A DNA stretch of 8,088 bases from Armatimonadota bacterium (GCA_023423495.1 JAFAFM010000314.1:1-8088), one strand, 5' to 3'; counted from the stretch's first letter, positions 1 to 5,830 are shown. Made by a program: numbers and translations. The notes: generated by a model not told the origin, from the letters alone.

Positions 1-899
1 ACACAAGAGTGTCCAAAGTGGACAGCGCGGGCACCGCGACTTACAAGCGCAACGGTGCGCACGTGACGGCTCCGGTCATCTCCGATGGCTCAGCCACTTA
101 CACGCCGGGGATCTCTGAGCGCCGAAGCTCGACAACCAAGTACTACGGCGCAGACCGGCTTGGGACGAACTCGCTAGAAACGAACAGTTCTCAGTCAGTT
201 ACGGCGACCAAGACTTACGATGCCTTCGGTATGCCCGTGGCTTCCACAGGTTCTTCGGCATCGCCGTTCGGGTTCGCTGGTCAGCATGGATACCAGGAGG
301 ACGGAGATTCAGGGCTGAAGCTCTTGGGGCACCGGTATTACGATGCTTCGACGGGCCGGTTCCTGACCAGGGATCCGATTAAGGATGGTAGGAATTGGTA
401 TGGATATTGTGAGAATAATCCTAACAAATACGTGGATCCAATTGGTCTTCTGCCCTCCTTATCCAAAATACTGCACGATGCAATGTGTCGAGCGTTGCTT
501 GACAGCATTAATGAACTCAGGGTAGAGATTTCGCGACGCAATAACGATTTACTAAATGATTTTAGTGACCTTTATACTAAAGAGCAAAAGGGAATCCCTA
601 GCAAGAAAGGGAGTTACCAGGGCCATAGAACATACATGAAGCAACGACAAAAAATACTAGAGGCAAAGATTATGCAGTATGAAAAGCTCTGCGGCAAAGG
701 AAAGCCGAACGATGCAATAGATAATGCAAAGGATTTTGCAAATATGCCCGTGCCAGACAAGCCAGCACCTAAGGAAAGTAGGTCCTTAGTTGACCGTATA
801 AATGACTTTTTGAACGATGCCGCACAGGTAATTCCGAGGGGATCTCCCATAGGCGTTCCAATTCCTATGCCCAGGTGGTTCCCCAGAATTGGATCATGA
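1..899 (+). CDS. Rhs/YD-repeat polymorphic toxin, C-terminal end (5' partial)
   Basis: The frame is open to the left edge (first full codon at 3), so the GTG at 9 is probably internal. Numbering from that GTG, residues about 45-147 are the end of an Rhs core: YD-type sequence, GHRYYDASTGRF (107-118), RDP (121-123), then PNKYVDPIGL (138-147), an exact PxxxxDPxGL motif. In known Rhs proteins the core forms a shell around the C-terminal toxin, and the chain is cut after this Leu. Residues 148-296 are the variable tip. They contain a helical, charged segment bounded by C160 and C228 with a Gly-His at 205-206, then a Pro-rich stretch and a Gly/Pro/hydrophobic end. I do not recognise a catalytic motif. 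The Cys-helix-GH-helix-Cys layout recalls a common Rhs tail from memory only. Base composition falls from 62% GC (1-60) to 30% (541-600), typical of exchanged tips. The ATG of the next ORF overlaps the stop. Confidence 0.9.
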   Translation, partial: TRVSKVDSAGTATYKRNGAHVTAPVISDGSATYTPGISERRSSTTKYYGADRLGTNSLETNSSQSVTATKTYDAFGMPVASTGSSASPFGFAGQHGYQEDGDSGLKLLGHRYYDASTGRFLTRDPIKDGRNWYGYCENNPNKYVDPIGLLPSLSKILHDAMCRALLDSINELRVEISRRNNDLLNDFSDLYTKEQKGIPSKKGSYQGHRTYMKQRQKILEAKIMQYEKLCGKGKPNDAIDNAKDFANMPVPDKPAPKESRSLVDRINDFLNDAAQVIPRGSPIGVPIPMPRWFPRIGS

Positions 900-1273
900 C
901 AGCGCAACTTAGGGCAACGCTCTTCTACAGGTCAGCTGAGATGCCTGAAAGAAAATTCCCGAAAGGCATCGAGATTTTTCAAATGGACGGCCATGTCGAG
1001 GGATACTGCGTGTTCGTATACGAATCACCGATGGTCGGAATCTGCATAGTGGGCGATCATATAATTATTGACCTGTCGGACTATCGCGATCCTGGAGATG
1101 ATTTAAAATTGAAAAACAATTTGCTGACGCTAGAAGTCACTGGTCGTAACTTCTTGCTCGCTAACTCGTGTCTGGAAATAGAAGCCTCATCACCAATAGC
1201 CTTTGAATCCTGGCAGCACTTTGGGCTAGTTGCTGATGCACTTGCTTATATCCCCGAGTTAAGATTTGTGTGA
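896..1273 (+). CDS. Candidate immunity protein for the Rhs tip (unrecognised, 125 aa)
   Basis: The ATG at 896 overlaps the Rhs stop as ATGA, so translation is probably coupled. A longer frame from GTG 875 would begin inside the toxin gene; its only upstream purine-rich site, AGGTGG (873-878), overlaps that GTG. I prefer 896, where no good Shine-Dalgarno is visible and reinitiation is likely. The 125-residue product is soluble-looking with no signal peptide or membrane helix. The middle looks like alternating beta strands (YCVFVYESPMVGICIVG and HIIIDLSDY, residues about 37-63), followed by a hydrophobic C-terminal part. The sequence is AT-rich (38% GC at 1081-1140), matching the tip rather than the core. 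I recognise no family. The immunity role is inferred only from position, overlap, size and shared composition: Rhs tips are normally followed at once by their cognate immunity gene, which protects the producer and its kin. Confidence 0.65.
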   Translation: MTAQLRATLFYRSAEMPERKFPKGIEIFQMDGHVEGYCVFVYESPMVGICIVGDHIIIDLSDYRDPGDDLKLKNNLLTLEVTGRNFLLANSCLEIEASSPIAFESWQHFGLVADALAYIPELRFV

Positions 1274-1276
1274 CAC

Positions 1277-1297
1277 GACGTAAAGAATGAGTACGTC
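1277..1297 (+). terminator. Weak hairpin after the candidate immunity gene
   Basis: GACGTA (1277-1282) and TACGTC (1292-1297) form a perfect 6-bp stem with a 9-nt loop, four bases after the stop codon, followed by only three T. It may end the Rhs/immunity transcript, but the stem is short and the T tract poor. Confidence 0.25.
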
Positions 1298-1357
1298 TTT
1301 GACTGCACTTGCAGAACGTATTAACATTCAGTATTGTTCGTAAGTCGTGGCTCATTA

Positions 1358-1783
1358 TTACAATGGTTGAAATACCGGGTCTCCCATCTCACCAAGGGGA
1401 AAGTGCGGGCAGGAGGCGAAATGTTTTCCCTGAATGGTTTTACTCTGCGTCAAAGTTCCATAGTTGCCGTCATACACGAGGTACTCATGGGTTCTGTTCA
1501 ATCCTGTCCAACCGCAAATCAAGTCCATTGCCAAACCGATAGCCGAGGAAGCAAGAACGCCATTTGACCAAACTACTTGTGGTCGGCCACCGGCACTCCC
1601 GTACTGACCCGCCTCCCGCCCCAACGTCTCCTCGTTGATGAAGTCTATGCACCTCATGCAGGGGCCGCCCGGACAACTTAGAATCACTTGCCCGCCAATG
1701 ACTGGAGGACTCTTGCCGAAGACATCCATTCCGATGTCGATGTAGTTGATCAGGTAGCGGCGGCAAAGGGACTCCAGGTCAGA
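1358..1783 (-). pseudogene. ThiF/MoeB/E1-like adenylyltransferase, C-terminal remnant
   Basis: The minus frame reads SDLESLCRRYLINYIDIGMD leading into an IGGQVIL strand, a PGGPCMRC zinc-type Cys pair, GGRPQVVWSNGVLAS, a YDGN turn and a terminal CPHFPL. This matches the C-terminal half of ThiF/E1-like enzymes, which adenylate the C-terminus of ubiquitin-like or sulfur-carrier proteins. CxxC is at residues 24-27 and the last Cys-Pro-His at 107-109, counted from the ATG at 1729. The carboxy end looks intact, but the ATP-binding GxGxxG half and the catalytic Cys region are absent. Upstream the frame stays open to a TAG at 1859-1861, but 1797-1851 is a hairpin repeat, so homology stops near 1783. 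A short protein from ATG 1729 could be translated, but it could not be an active enzyme. No E2, JAB or ubiquitin-like partner is visible. I infer a decayed remnant of an E1-dependent system. Confidence 0.75.
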
Positions 1784-1796
1784 GCGTCCTTTTGTT

Positions 1797-1851
1797 GCCT
1801 CAGGACGATCTTCCCAACCAATGCGGCAATCCGCCAGTCCAGTCCTGAGGC
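1797..1851 (-). repeat. 55-bp palindromic hairpin element, copy 1
   Basis: Perfect 10-bp terminal inverted repeats, GCCTCAGGAC (1797-1806) and GTCCTGAGGC (1842-1851), enclose a 35-bp interior with a small GCGG-CAAT-CCGC hairpin (1823-1834). By my alignment it matches copy 3 at 49 of 55 positions in the same orientation, and copy 2 in the opposite orientation. No coding potential of its own. It is REP/MITE-like in size and structure. It abuts the truncated edge of the ThiF remnant and reads through in that gene's frame. Confidence 0.75.
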
Positions 1852-1919
1852 TAAAAAGCTAGAATTCCGGCATGACCTGGCAAAGCTTGGGAGCGACGAC
1901 GTAGGATCGGACTGTTCCG

Positions 1920-1937
1920 AGGTTAGAATCCTAACCT
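1920..1937. repeat. Short perfect inverted repeat between hairpin elements
   Basis: AGGTTAG (1920-1926) and CTAACCT (1931-1937) pair perfectly around a 4-nt AATC loop. It lies between element copies 1 and 2 and next to no gene end. It may be a structural part of a larger repeat unit or chance. Confidence 0.4.
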
Positions 1938-1945
1938 GGATGAGG

Positions 1946-1996
1946 CTCAGGACTGGTGTTGCGGAAGGCGAGGTTGGCGGCATGGATCGTCCTGAG
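1946..1996 (+). repeat. Hairpin element, copy 2 (inverted and diverged)
   Basis: CTCAGGAC (1946-1953) and GTCCTGAG (1989-1996) are perfect 8-bp inverted ends. The 51-bp span equals the matching CTCAGGAC-to-GTCCTGAG span of copy 1 read on the minus strand. Outer blocks are identical (CTCAGGACTG and ATCGTCCTGAG) while the interior has diverged; I count about 36 of 51 identical. Similarity continues a few bases outside, with a CAAAGG-like flank. Confidence 0.6.
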
Positions 1997-2043
1997 ACAA
2001 TACAGCAAAGGTTTATCCTATTGACGTCGACCCGTGGTGATCT

Positions 2044-2292
2044 ATGTTATTAGTGACAAGAACAGAGCGAGAAAGAGTGGATTTGGCAACCTTGGCCTTA
2101 ACAAGAGGTGAGGCAACAGATCTTATAGAGAAATTGAGATACTTGCTTGAGCACCCGGACTACCATCACGATCACCTAGAAGATTACGCGAATCGAATTG
2201 TTCTAGATGTTCTAATTATAACGCCAAGCCAGCTGCACACTTACGACAAGGAACTCCGTGACCAACTAAAAAAAATTGGTTACGATCAGTAG
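2044..2292 (+). CDS. Small hypothetical protein, possible orphan immunity protein (82 aa)
   Basis: An ATG preceded by GGTGA three bases upstream opens an 82-codon frame. The product is polar and acidic, without signal peptide or membrane helix. Residues about 20-36 form a charged helix (RGEATDLIEKLRYLLEH), followed by a His-rich turn (YHHDH, 40-44), a beta strand (RIVLDVLII, 51-59), then a helix after LHTYDKEL (64-71). From memory, a small helix, His-rich turn and beta strand ending in a NLH/LHTF-like motif occurs in small proteins of polymorphic-toxin loci; I cannot confirm a family. GC is lower than in the genes to the right (45% at 2101-2160), as in the Rhs tip. It is flanked by inverted copies of the hairpin element. 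It lies downstream of an Rhs locus, where unpaired immunity genes accumulate. Function is inferred. Alternative starts include GTG 2053. Confidence 0.5.
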   Translation: MLLVTRTERERVDLATLALTRGEATDLIEKLRYLLEHPDYHHDHLEDYANRIVLDVLIITPSQLHTYDKELRDQLKKIGYDQ

Positions 2293-2318
2293 GTGGATAG
2301 AACAAATCAGTCTTTGCT

Positions 2319-2373
2319 GCCTCCGGCCGATCCTCTCGACCAATGCGGCAATCCGCCAGTTCAGTCCTGAGGC
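2319..2373 (-). repeat. 55-bp hairpin element, copy 3
   Basis: The right end, GTCCTGAGGC (2364-2373), is intact. The left end has drifted to GCCTCCGGCC (2319-2328). The core, including GCGG-CAAT-CCGC (2345-2356), is identical to copy 1. Length is exactly 55 bp and orientation is the same as copy 1. Similarity extends left into a TTTGYTG flank. It sits between the small ORF and the DUF488 gene. Confidence 0.7.
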
Positions 2374-2406
2374 TGAAAGCTCTTTCAATTGAACTTGCCG
2401 GGAAAC

Positions 2407-2425
2407 CTGATCTGAAGGAGATCAG
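2407..2425 (-). terminator. Hairpin overlapping the DUF488 stop codon
   Basis: CTGATCT (2407-2413) and AGATCAG (2419-2425) make a perfect 7-bp stem with a 5-nt loop. It overlaps the DUF488 stop at 2422-2424. On the transcript strand the stem is followed by GTTTCCC, a short T run. This is a plausible weak terminator for the DUF4256-DUF488 transcript. Confidence 0.4.
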
Positions 2426-2775
2426 AACTTCCCTAAACCTTTCAACACCTCAAGCAGAGCAACAGCCTGGTTCCGCTCCTCATCCTTCGCCGAATACACC
2501 AGCGTAATCGTGCTGGCGCGACCCTCCCTCACCAACTCCTCCAGTAAAGTCTTTTGAGTCGCCAACTCGGCCGTGTACCGCTTCAAGAACTCCGGCCACT
2601 TAGCCGGCTCATGGCCAAACCACTTCCGAAGTTCAGCGCTGGGCGAAACTTCCTTTAGCCACTGATCGATCTTGGCCTTCTCCTTGGAGACTCCGCGTGG
2701 CCACAGGCGGTCGACCAAGATGCGCCGGCCGTCGTCTTCACTCACTTCATCATAGATCCGCTTGATCTTGATCAT
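2422..2775 (-). CDS. DUF488 family protein (YeaO-like)
   Basis: A 117-residue protein with the features of the small DUF488 family: an N-terminal strand (IKIKRIYD), the signature VDRLWPRG at 21-28, a WFGHEPAKW segment at 52-60, and LVYSAKDEERNQA at 92-104. Length is normal. The family's biochemical role is not established; members are small, soluble and cytoplasmic, with conserved Arg, Trp and His residues suggesting a ligand or nucleic-acid pocket. The ATG overlaps the stop of the upstream DUF4256 gene (ATGA), so the two are co-transcribed and probably translationally coupled. No separate promoter is visible. Confidence 0.92.
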   Translation of the reverse strand: MIKIKRIYDEVSEDDGRRILVDRLWPRGVSKEKAKIDQWLKEVSPSAELRKWFGHEPAKWPEFLKRYTAELATQKTLLEELVREGRASTITLVYSAKDEERNQAVALLEVLKGLGKF

Positions 2776-3323
2776 GGCTGCAAGCGCACGGCCGCACGAA
2801 ATCCCCTGGAGGCGTAATACGAATCCGCGCCGTTGTGAAAGACGAATACGGTGTCGTACCGACGGTCGCAGAACAGAGCGCCGCCCAGCTTACGGATGTT
2901 GGGCGGGGTCTGAATCCAGCTCGAGGTTTTGAGGTCGAATTCGCCGAGCGTTTGCAGGTGCCGGTATTCGGCTTCGGTGAGCAGCTCCACACCCATGGCC
3001 TCGGCCAGCTCAAGGGCGCTGCCTTCCGGTTTGTTTGCCTTCCTTGCATCTAGGGCCGCCCGGTCAAAGCAAAGGCTGCGCCGCCCTTCCGGGCTTTCCG
3101 GGGAGCAGTCGACCATCGCCAGTTGCTTATCCGGAAGCATGATCACGTCGGGCTGCCCGCCGGTGCGCTCCATCTCCTGAATCGCCCAAAGCTTGTCGGG
3201 ATTGGATTCCAAAAGATTGGCGACTTCGGACCACATTTGGCCCTTATGTCGGCTCGGATTCTTGCTAAACCGGTCCTCCAGGACTTGAAGTAAAGCGGTG
3301 CGTTCCTCAGTCGAGAGTTTCAT
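2772..3323 (-). CDS. DUF4256 family protein
   Basis: A 183-residue protein closely matching DUF4256 as I know it. Landmarks are RFSKNPSRHKGQMW (18-31), EMERTGGQPDV (50-60), DCSPESPEGRRSLCFD (72-87), GVELLTEAEYRHLQ (111-124), FDLKTSSWIQTP (129-140), IRKLGGALFCDRRY (143-156) and FHNGADSYYASRGFR (162-176). These dense conserved polar blocks suggest an enzyme, but no activity is established for the family. No signal peptide is visible, so it is cytoplasmic. It is the first gene of a two-gene operon with DUF488 and diverges from the AHSA1 gene with 64 bp between start codons. A GGGAAA just upstream of the ATG is only a weak ribosome site. Confidence 0.92.
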   Translation of the reverse strand: MKLSTEERTALLQVLEDRFSKNPSRHKGQMWSEVANLLESNPDKLWAIQEMERTGGQPDVIMLPDKQLAMVDCSPESPEGRRSLCFDRAALDARKANKPEGSALELAEAMGVELLTEAEYRHLQTLGEFDLKTSSWIQTPPNIRKLGGALFCDRRYDTVFVFHNGADSYYASRGFRAAVRLQP

Positions 3324-3336
3324 GCTTTCCCGATTC

Positions 3337-3353
3337 TACTTTGGGGCAAAGAA
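3337..3353. promoter_or_regulatory. Dyad in the divergent promoter region
   Basis: CTTTG (3339-3343) and CAAAG (3347-3351) form an inverted repeat around GGG in the 64-bp gap between the divergent DUF4256 and AHSA1 starts. Pairing of the outer bases T3337 and C3336 with A3353 and G3354 lengthens it, with one mismatch. It could be an operator serving both genes, but it is short and no regulator gene is nearby. Confidence 0.2.
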
Positions 3354-3387
3354 GGTGGAAGGTGCGTCCAAATGAGAAGGAGTTAAT

Positions 3388-3864
3388 ATGGACACTATGC
3401 AGGCTGAACGATCAACGGAAACTGGCACGGTGCGGCTGCACCGAGTATTTATGGCGCCTCCGGAGAAGGTGTATAGAGCCATCCTGGATCCCGCCGCAAA
3501 CTGCAAGTGGCTGCCGCCGCACGGATTCACTTGTACCGTCCACGAGATGGATGCCAAGGTGGGTGGCAGATTTAGAATGTCCTTCACCAACTTTTCCACC
3601 GGGAACGGACATTCCTTCGGTGGCGAGTATCTGGAGTTGGTTCCCAATGAACGCATCGTGGCCACGGATCGCTTCGACGACCCCAATATGCCTGGAACCA
3701 TGACGACGACCTATGAATTCAAACCCGTGTCCGTGGGCACGGAGGTGTCCATTGTGCAGGAAGGCTTGCCGCCCGCTATTCCGGTTGAAGGTTGCTATCT
3801 GGGTTGGCAGGAGTCGCTGGACCAATTGGCCAAGCTGGTCGAACCCGAAATCCCAGATATGTAA
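3388..3864 (+). CDS. SRPBCC/AHSA1-domain protein
   Basis: A 158-residue START-like protein of the Activator of Hsp90 ATPase homolog 1 (AHSA1) type. Typical elements are VRLHRVFMAPPEKVYRA (15-31), the Trp-Leu-Pro-Pro turn at 41-44, KVGGRFRMSF (57-66), GGEYLELVPNERIVATDRF (78-96), a TMTTTYEFKPV strand pair, and the C-terminal helix beginning CYLGWQESLDQLAKLVE (136-152). The fold makes a deep hydrophobic cavity that binds small ligands; many bacterial members are uncharacterised. The start is well supported by AAGGAG (3377-3382) five bases before the ATG. AHSA1 genes often sit beside an ArsR regulator, and none is present here. It converges with the M1 peptidase gene, with only six bases between the two stop codons. 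Confidence 0.92.
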   Translation: MDTMQAERSTETGTVRLHRVFMAPPEKVYRAILDPAANCKWLPPHGFTCTVHEMDAKVGGRFRMSFTNFSTGNGHSFGGEYLELVPNERIVATDRFDDPNMPGTMTTTYEFKPVSVGTEVSIVQEGLPPAIPVEGCYLGWQESLDQLAKLVEPEIPDM

Positions 3865-3870
3865 TCTGGG
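3852..3870. terminator. Convergent hairpin between AHSA1 and M1 peptidase stops
   Basis: CCCAGAT (3852-3858) and ATCTGGG (3864-3870) form a perfect 7-bp stem with a 5-nt ATGTA loop. It includes the AHSA1 TAA (3862-3864) and ends one base before the peptidase stop. The symmetry fits a shared bidirectional terminator, but no T tract follows on either strand. Confidence 0.4.
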
Positions 3871-5484
3871 CTAGGTTCGCGGCGGCAACTCCCGAAGCAC
3901 CCACCCGTTCGGATCGATCACGGGCGGCTGTCCCGAAAAATTGACGCTGCCCTTTCCGCCCGTCATGGGGAGGCGAACCGTCTTGCCATTCACAACCACG
4001 TCGACCGGCATCGGGAACGGCAGATTGTCGGGGGTGACCCACTCCAGGCGGAGGATGCCATTCACCGCTTCCGATTTGAGCGTCGGAAGCTTGGCTTGCC
4101 GAACGTAGACCTCAAAGAACCAGCGCAGATCTTGGCCCGCTTCGCGGGAAGCGATATTGACGAAGTCGTCGGTAGTGACTAGTCGGAGCGCGCGCCCGTC
4201 GTTCCACCGTTCGGCCTCTGGAGTTGGATAAGCCATGCGGCGGATAGAGCGGAGGAAGGCATCATCCCCGACCAGGTACCGCAGGGAATGCAGCACCAGC
4301 GCGCCCTTGTCATAGATGTCGCCCCCGTAGGCAGCGCTGGAAGTTTCGGCTCTAGGCGCGACGGGCGCCGCATTTCTTATGGCACGCCGACGGTTTCGCA
4401 TCGCTGTAAAGTAAGCGTCCTTGCCGCGAATCTGCTCGATGTAAAAGGTGTCCAGGAAGCTTTGGAAGCCCTCATGGATCCACATGTCCCGCCAGTCCGC
4501 GTTCGAAACCAGATTGGCCCACCACTCGTGCCCGAATTCGTGGAGCAACAGCCAGTCAAGGCCGTCGGGCGCGAAGCGGTAGCGGTTGCCATACGCGACG
4601 GCGGTGGAGTGCTCCATGCCCAGGTGGGGGGTCTCGACGATGCCCAATTTGACGCTTCGGAAAGGGAAGGGACCGCAGTACTTCTCCATGAAGGCCAGGT
4701 ACTTCTTCTGCTCCTCGATTAGCTTGGGCGCCTTATCCTTGTTCTCCGGCAACACGTAGTAATGAATCGGCACCGTCTGGCCGGTGATGGATTTCGCAGA
4801 GTCTTTAACCAATTCGTATGGCGCCGCGTTGAAAACCAGCGAATAATTGTTGATCGGCAACGGCATCTGCCAGGTGTACGTGGAGGTTTTGTCAGAGTTC
4901 TTCTCCGTCTTCTGAAGCTTGCCAGGACCCACGGCAACCAGCGGATCTGGAGAGGTCAACCGCATCGTGGCCCGGTTGGGCCGGTCCGAAGGGTGATCCT
5001 TGCAAGGAAAAATGAGGTCTGCCCCGGCTCCCTGCAAAGCCACCGCAACCCAATCCGACCCGCTTGGCGTCTTCGCCCACACGATGCCGCCGTCCCACGG
5101 TGCATTCCGCGCTACGTGGGGCTGGCCCGAATACGCGATTTGCGTTCGGATGGGATCTCCCGGCTGCTTGGAAGCGGGAAAGTAGACCCGTAGGCCACCC
5201 TTCAGCCGCTCGTATCGCAAGCCAGACTTGCCGTCGGTCACGCTTGAAACCGTGAAGTTGTCGTGCAAGTCCAGCAAAATGGAGGCGGTGGGGATGACCG
5301 TTTTGGCATCCATGATCGTGGTGCCGGAGATGGACTTGGCGGCGGGATCGATCTTGATCGCGATATCGTATGCCTGCACGTCGAATGCGGCCTGCTCCAA
5401 TTTGAGCTCACCTCCCGAAATCGAGCCCTGAAGAGGCGCCAGCGTCATGGCCAAGAGGCAGAAATTGAGGGTCAACGTGGTCAC
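3871..5484 (-). CDS. Secreted M1 family zinc metallopeptidase
   Basis: A 537-residue protein. The N-terminus (about residues 1-24, hydrophobic with a small-residue end near Gly20-Gly25) resembles a signal peptide, although it lacks a basic residue. Residues about 30-220 are the beta-rich N-terminal domain of M1 peptidases, followed by the catalytic domain. The zinc site is HEFGH at 315-319 with the third ligand E338 in WIHEGF, the exact HExxH-x18-E spacing. GMEH (289-292) takes the place of the GAMEN exopeptidase motif, and Y391 in YDKG is the expected catalytic Tyr. A C-terminal beta domain follows. It probably removes N-terminal residues from peptides in the periplasm or outside the cell. 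The start is GTG with AGGA ten bases upstream; ATG at codon 13 is an alternative but would shorten the signal. The tautomerase gene lies 37 bp upstream on the same strand. Confidence 0.93.
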   Translation of the reverse strand: MTTLTLNFCLLAMTLAPLQGSISGGELKLEQAAFDVQAYDIAIKIDPAAKSISGTTIMDAKTVIPTASILLDLHDNFTVSSVTDGKSGLRYERLKGGLRVYFPASKQPGDPIRTQIAYSGQPHVARNAPWDGGIVWAKTPSGSDWVAVALQGAGADLIFPCKDHPSDRPNRATMRLTSPDPLVAVGPGKLQKTEKNSDKTSTYTWQMPLPINNYSLVFNAAPYELVKDSAKSITGQTVPIHYYVLPENKDKAPKLIEEQKKYLAFMEKYCGPFPFRSVKLGIVETPHLGMEHSTAVAYGNRYRFAPDGLDWLLLHEFGHEWWANLVSNADWRDMWIHEGFQSFLDTFYIEQIRGKDAYFTAMRNRRRAIRNAAPVAPRAETSSAAYGGDIYDKGALVLHSLRYLVGDDAFLRSIRRMAYPTPEAERWNDGRALRLVTTDDFVNIASREAGQDLRWFFEVYVRQAKLPTLKSEAVNGILRLEWVTPDNLPFPMPVDVVVNGKTVRLPMTGGKGSVNFSGQPPVIDPNGWVLRELPPRT

Positions 5485-5521
5485 GATGCAACTATCCTAC
5501 CGGCTAGGTCCTTCTGACATC

Positions 5522-5752
5522 TCAATCCTGCTCTTCTAAGATTCTGCGTTCCTTCTCCTTCAGTTCGGGAAATGCCTCAGAAAGTAACTTTCCTCCGACT
5601 CCGATATTGTCGTAGGAATGCTCCTCGATGTGGATTGTCAGGATATCTGCGCCATGTCCTGTGGCGCGCTCAAATGCTTCAGTAAGACCGGCCACGCAGG
5701 CAATTTTTCGGTCTCTGTCAAGGGGTGGACAGTAAACGATGATGTGCGGCAT
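5522..5752 (-). CDS. 4-oxalocrotonate tautomerase-like protein
   Basis: A 76-residue protein beginning Met-Pro-His. After Met removal Pro becomes residue 1, the general base of this superfamily. The core fits 4-OT: strand (HIIVYCPPL), a helix (RKIACVAGLTEAFERATG), the second strand with IHIEEHSYDN, and the conserved GVGGKLLSEAF turn. Such enzymes work as oligomers on keto-enol tautomerisation of small acids in the cytoplasm; the substrate cannot be read from sequence. The Arg usually found near residue 39 is not obvious. The ribosome site (GAG just upstream) is weak. It probably heads a transcript with the M1 peptidase and diverges from the beta-propeller gene across 78 bp. Confidence 0.9.
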   Translation of the reverse strand: MPHIIVYCPPLDRDRKIACVAGLTEAFERATGHGADILTIHIEEHSYDNIGVGGKLLSEAFPELKEKERRILEEQD

Positions 5753-5830
5753 ATCTCAGTTTAAACCGCGAGATTGCATTTGTCTTGGATGCGGGAATTC
5801 TGCGGCTTGCCAAACGGGTAGGGTTTTGCG

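Larger units (their letters stand above)
1784..2043. other. Intergenic repeat-bearing zone
   Basis: No gene is supported here. The stretch holds element copies 1 and 2 and a 7-bp hairpin between them. Near its right end a TTGACG (2021-2026) and a TATGTT (2043-2048), 16 bases apart, resemble a sigma-70 promoter. If used, it would start transcription inside the annotated 82-codon ORF, so that ORF's true start could be later. The open frames on both strands across this stretch have no protein-like character. Confidence 0.5.

Noticed and set aside
875..895. GTG start for a 132-residue version of the candidate immunity protein
   Set aside because: It lies inside the toxin gene, and the only purine-rich site nearby (AGGTGG 873-878) overlaps the GTG itself. 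The ATGA overlap at 896 is the commoner arrangement and is preferred.
1797..1851. Rho-independent terminator
   Set aside because: The end-to-end hairpin has a 35-nt interior and no T tract, and near-identical copies occur elsewhere in the window, so a repeat element fits better.
1750..1983. Minus-strand 77-codon open frame upstream of the ThiF remnant
   Set aside because: It is in a different frame from the ThiF homology, crosses the hairpin elements and shows no E1 N-terminal motif, so it does not supply the missing half by a simple frameshift.
1688..2053. Plus-strand 121-codon open frame
   Set aside because: It runs antisense to the ThiF remnant and straight through two hairpin elements and a dyad. 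The product has no family character.
1797..2373. CRISPR array
   Set aside because: Three repeats occur, but spacing is irregular (94 and 322 bp between copies), one is inverted, and there are no uniform spacers or cas genes.
4288..5193. Long plus-strand frames opposite the M1 peptidase
   Set aside because: They are shadows of a GC-rich gene. The minus-strand frame carries the full HExxH-x18-E peptidase and explains the region.
5753..5830. Divergent promoter between the tautomerase and beta-propeller genes
   Set aside because: A promoter must exist here, but I found no convincing -35/-10 pair on either strand, so no site is annotated.
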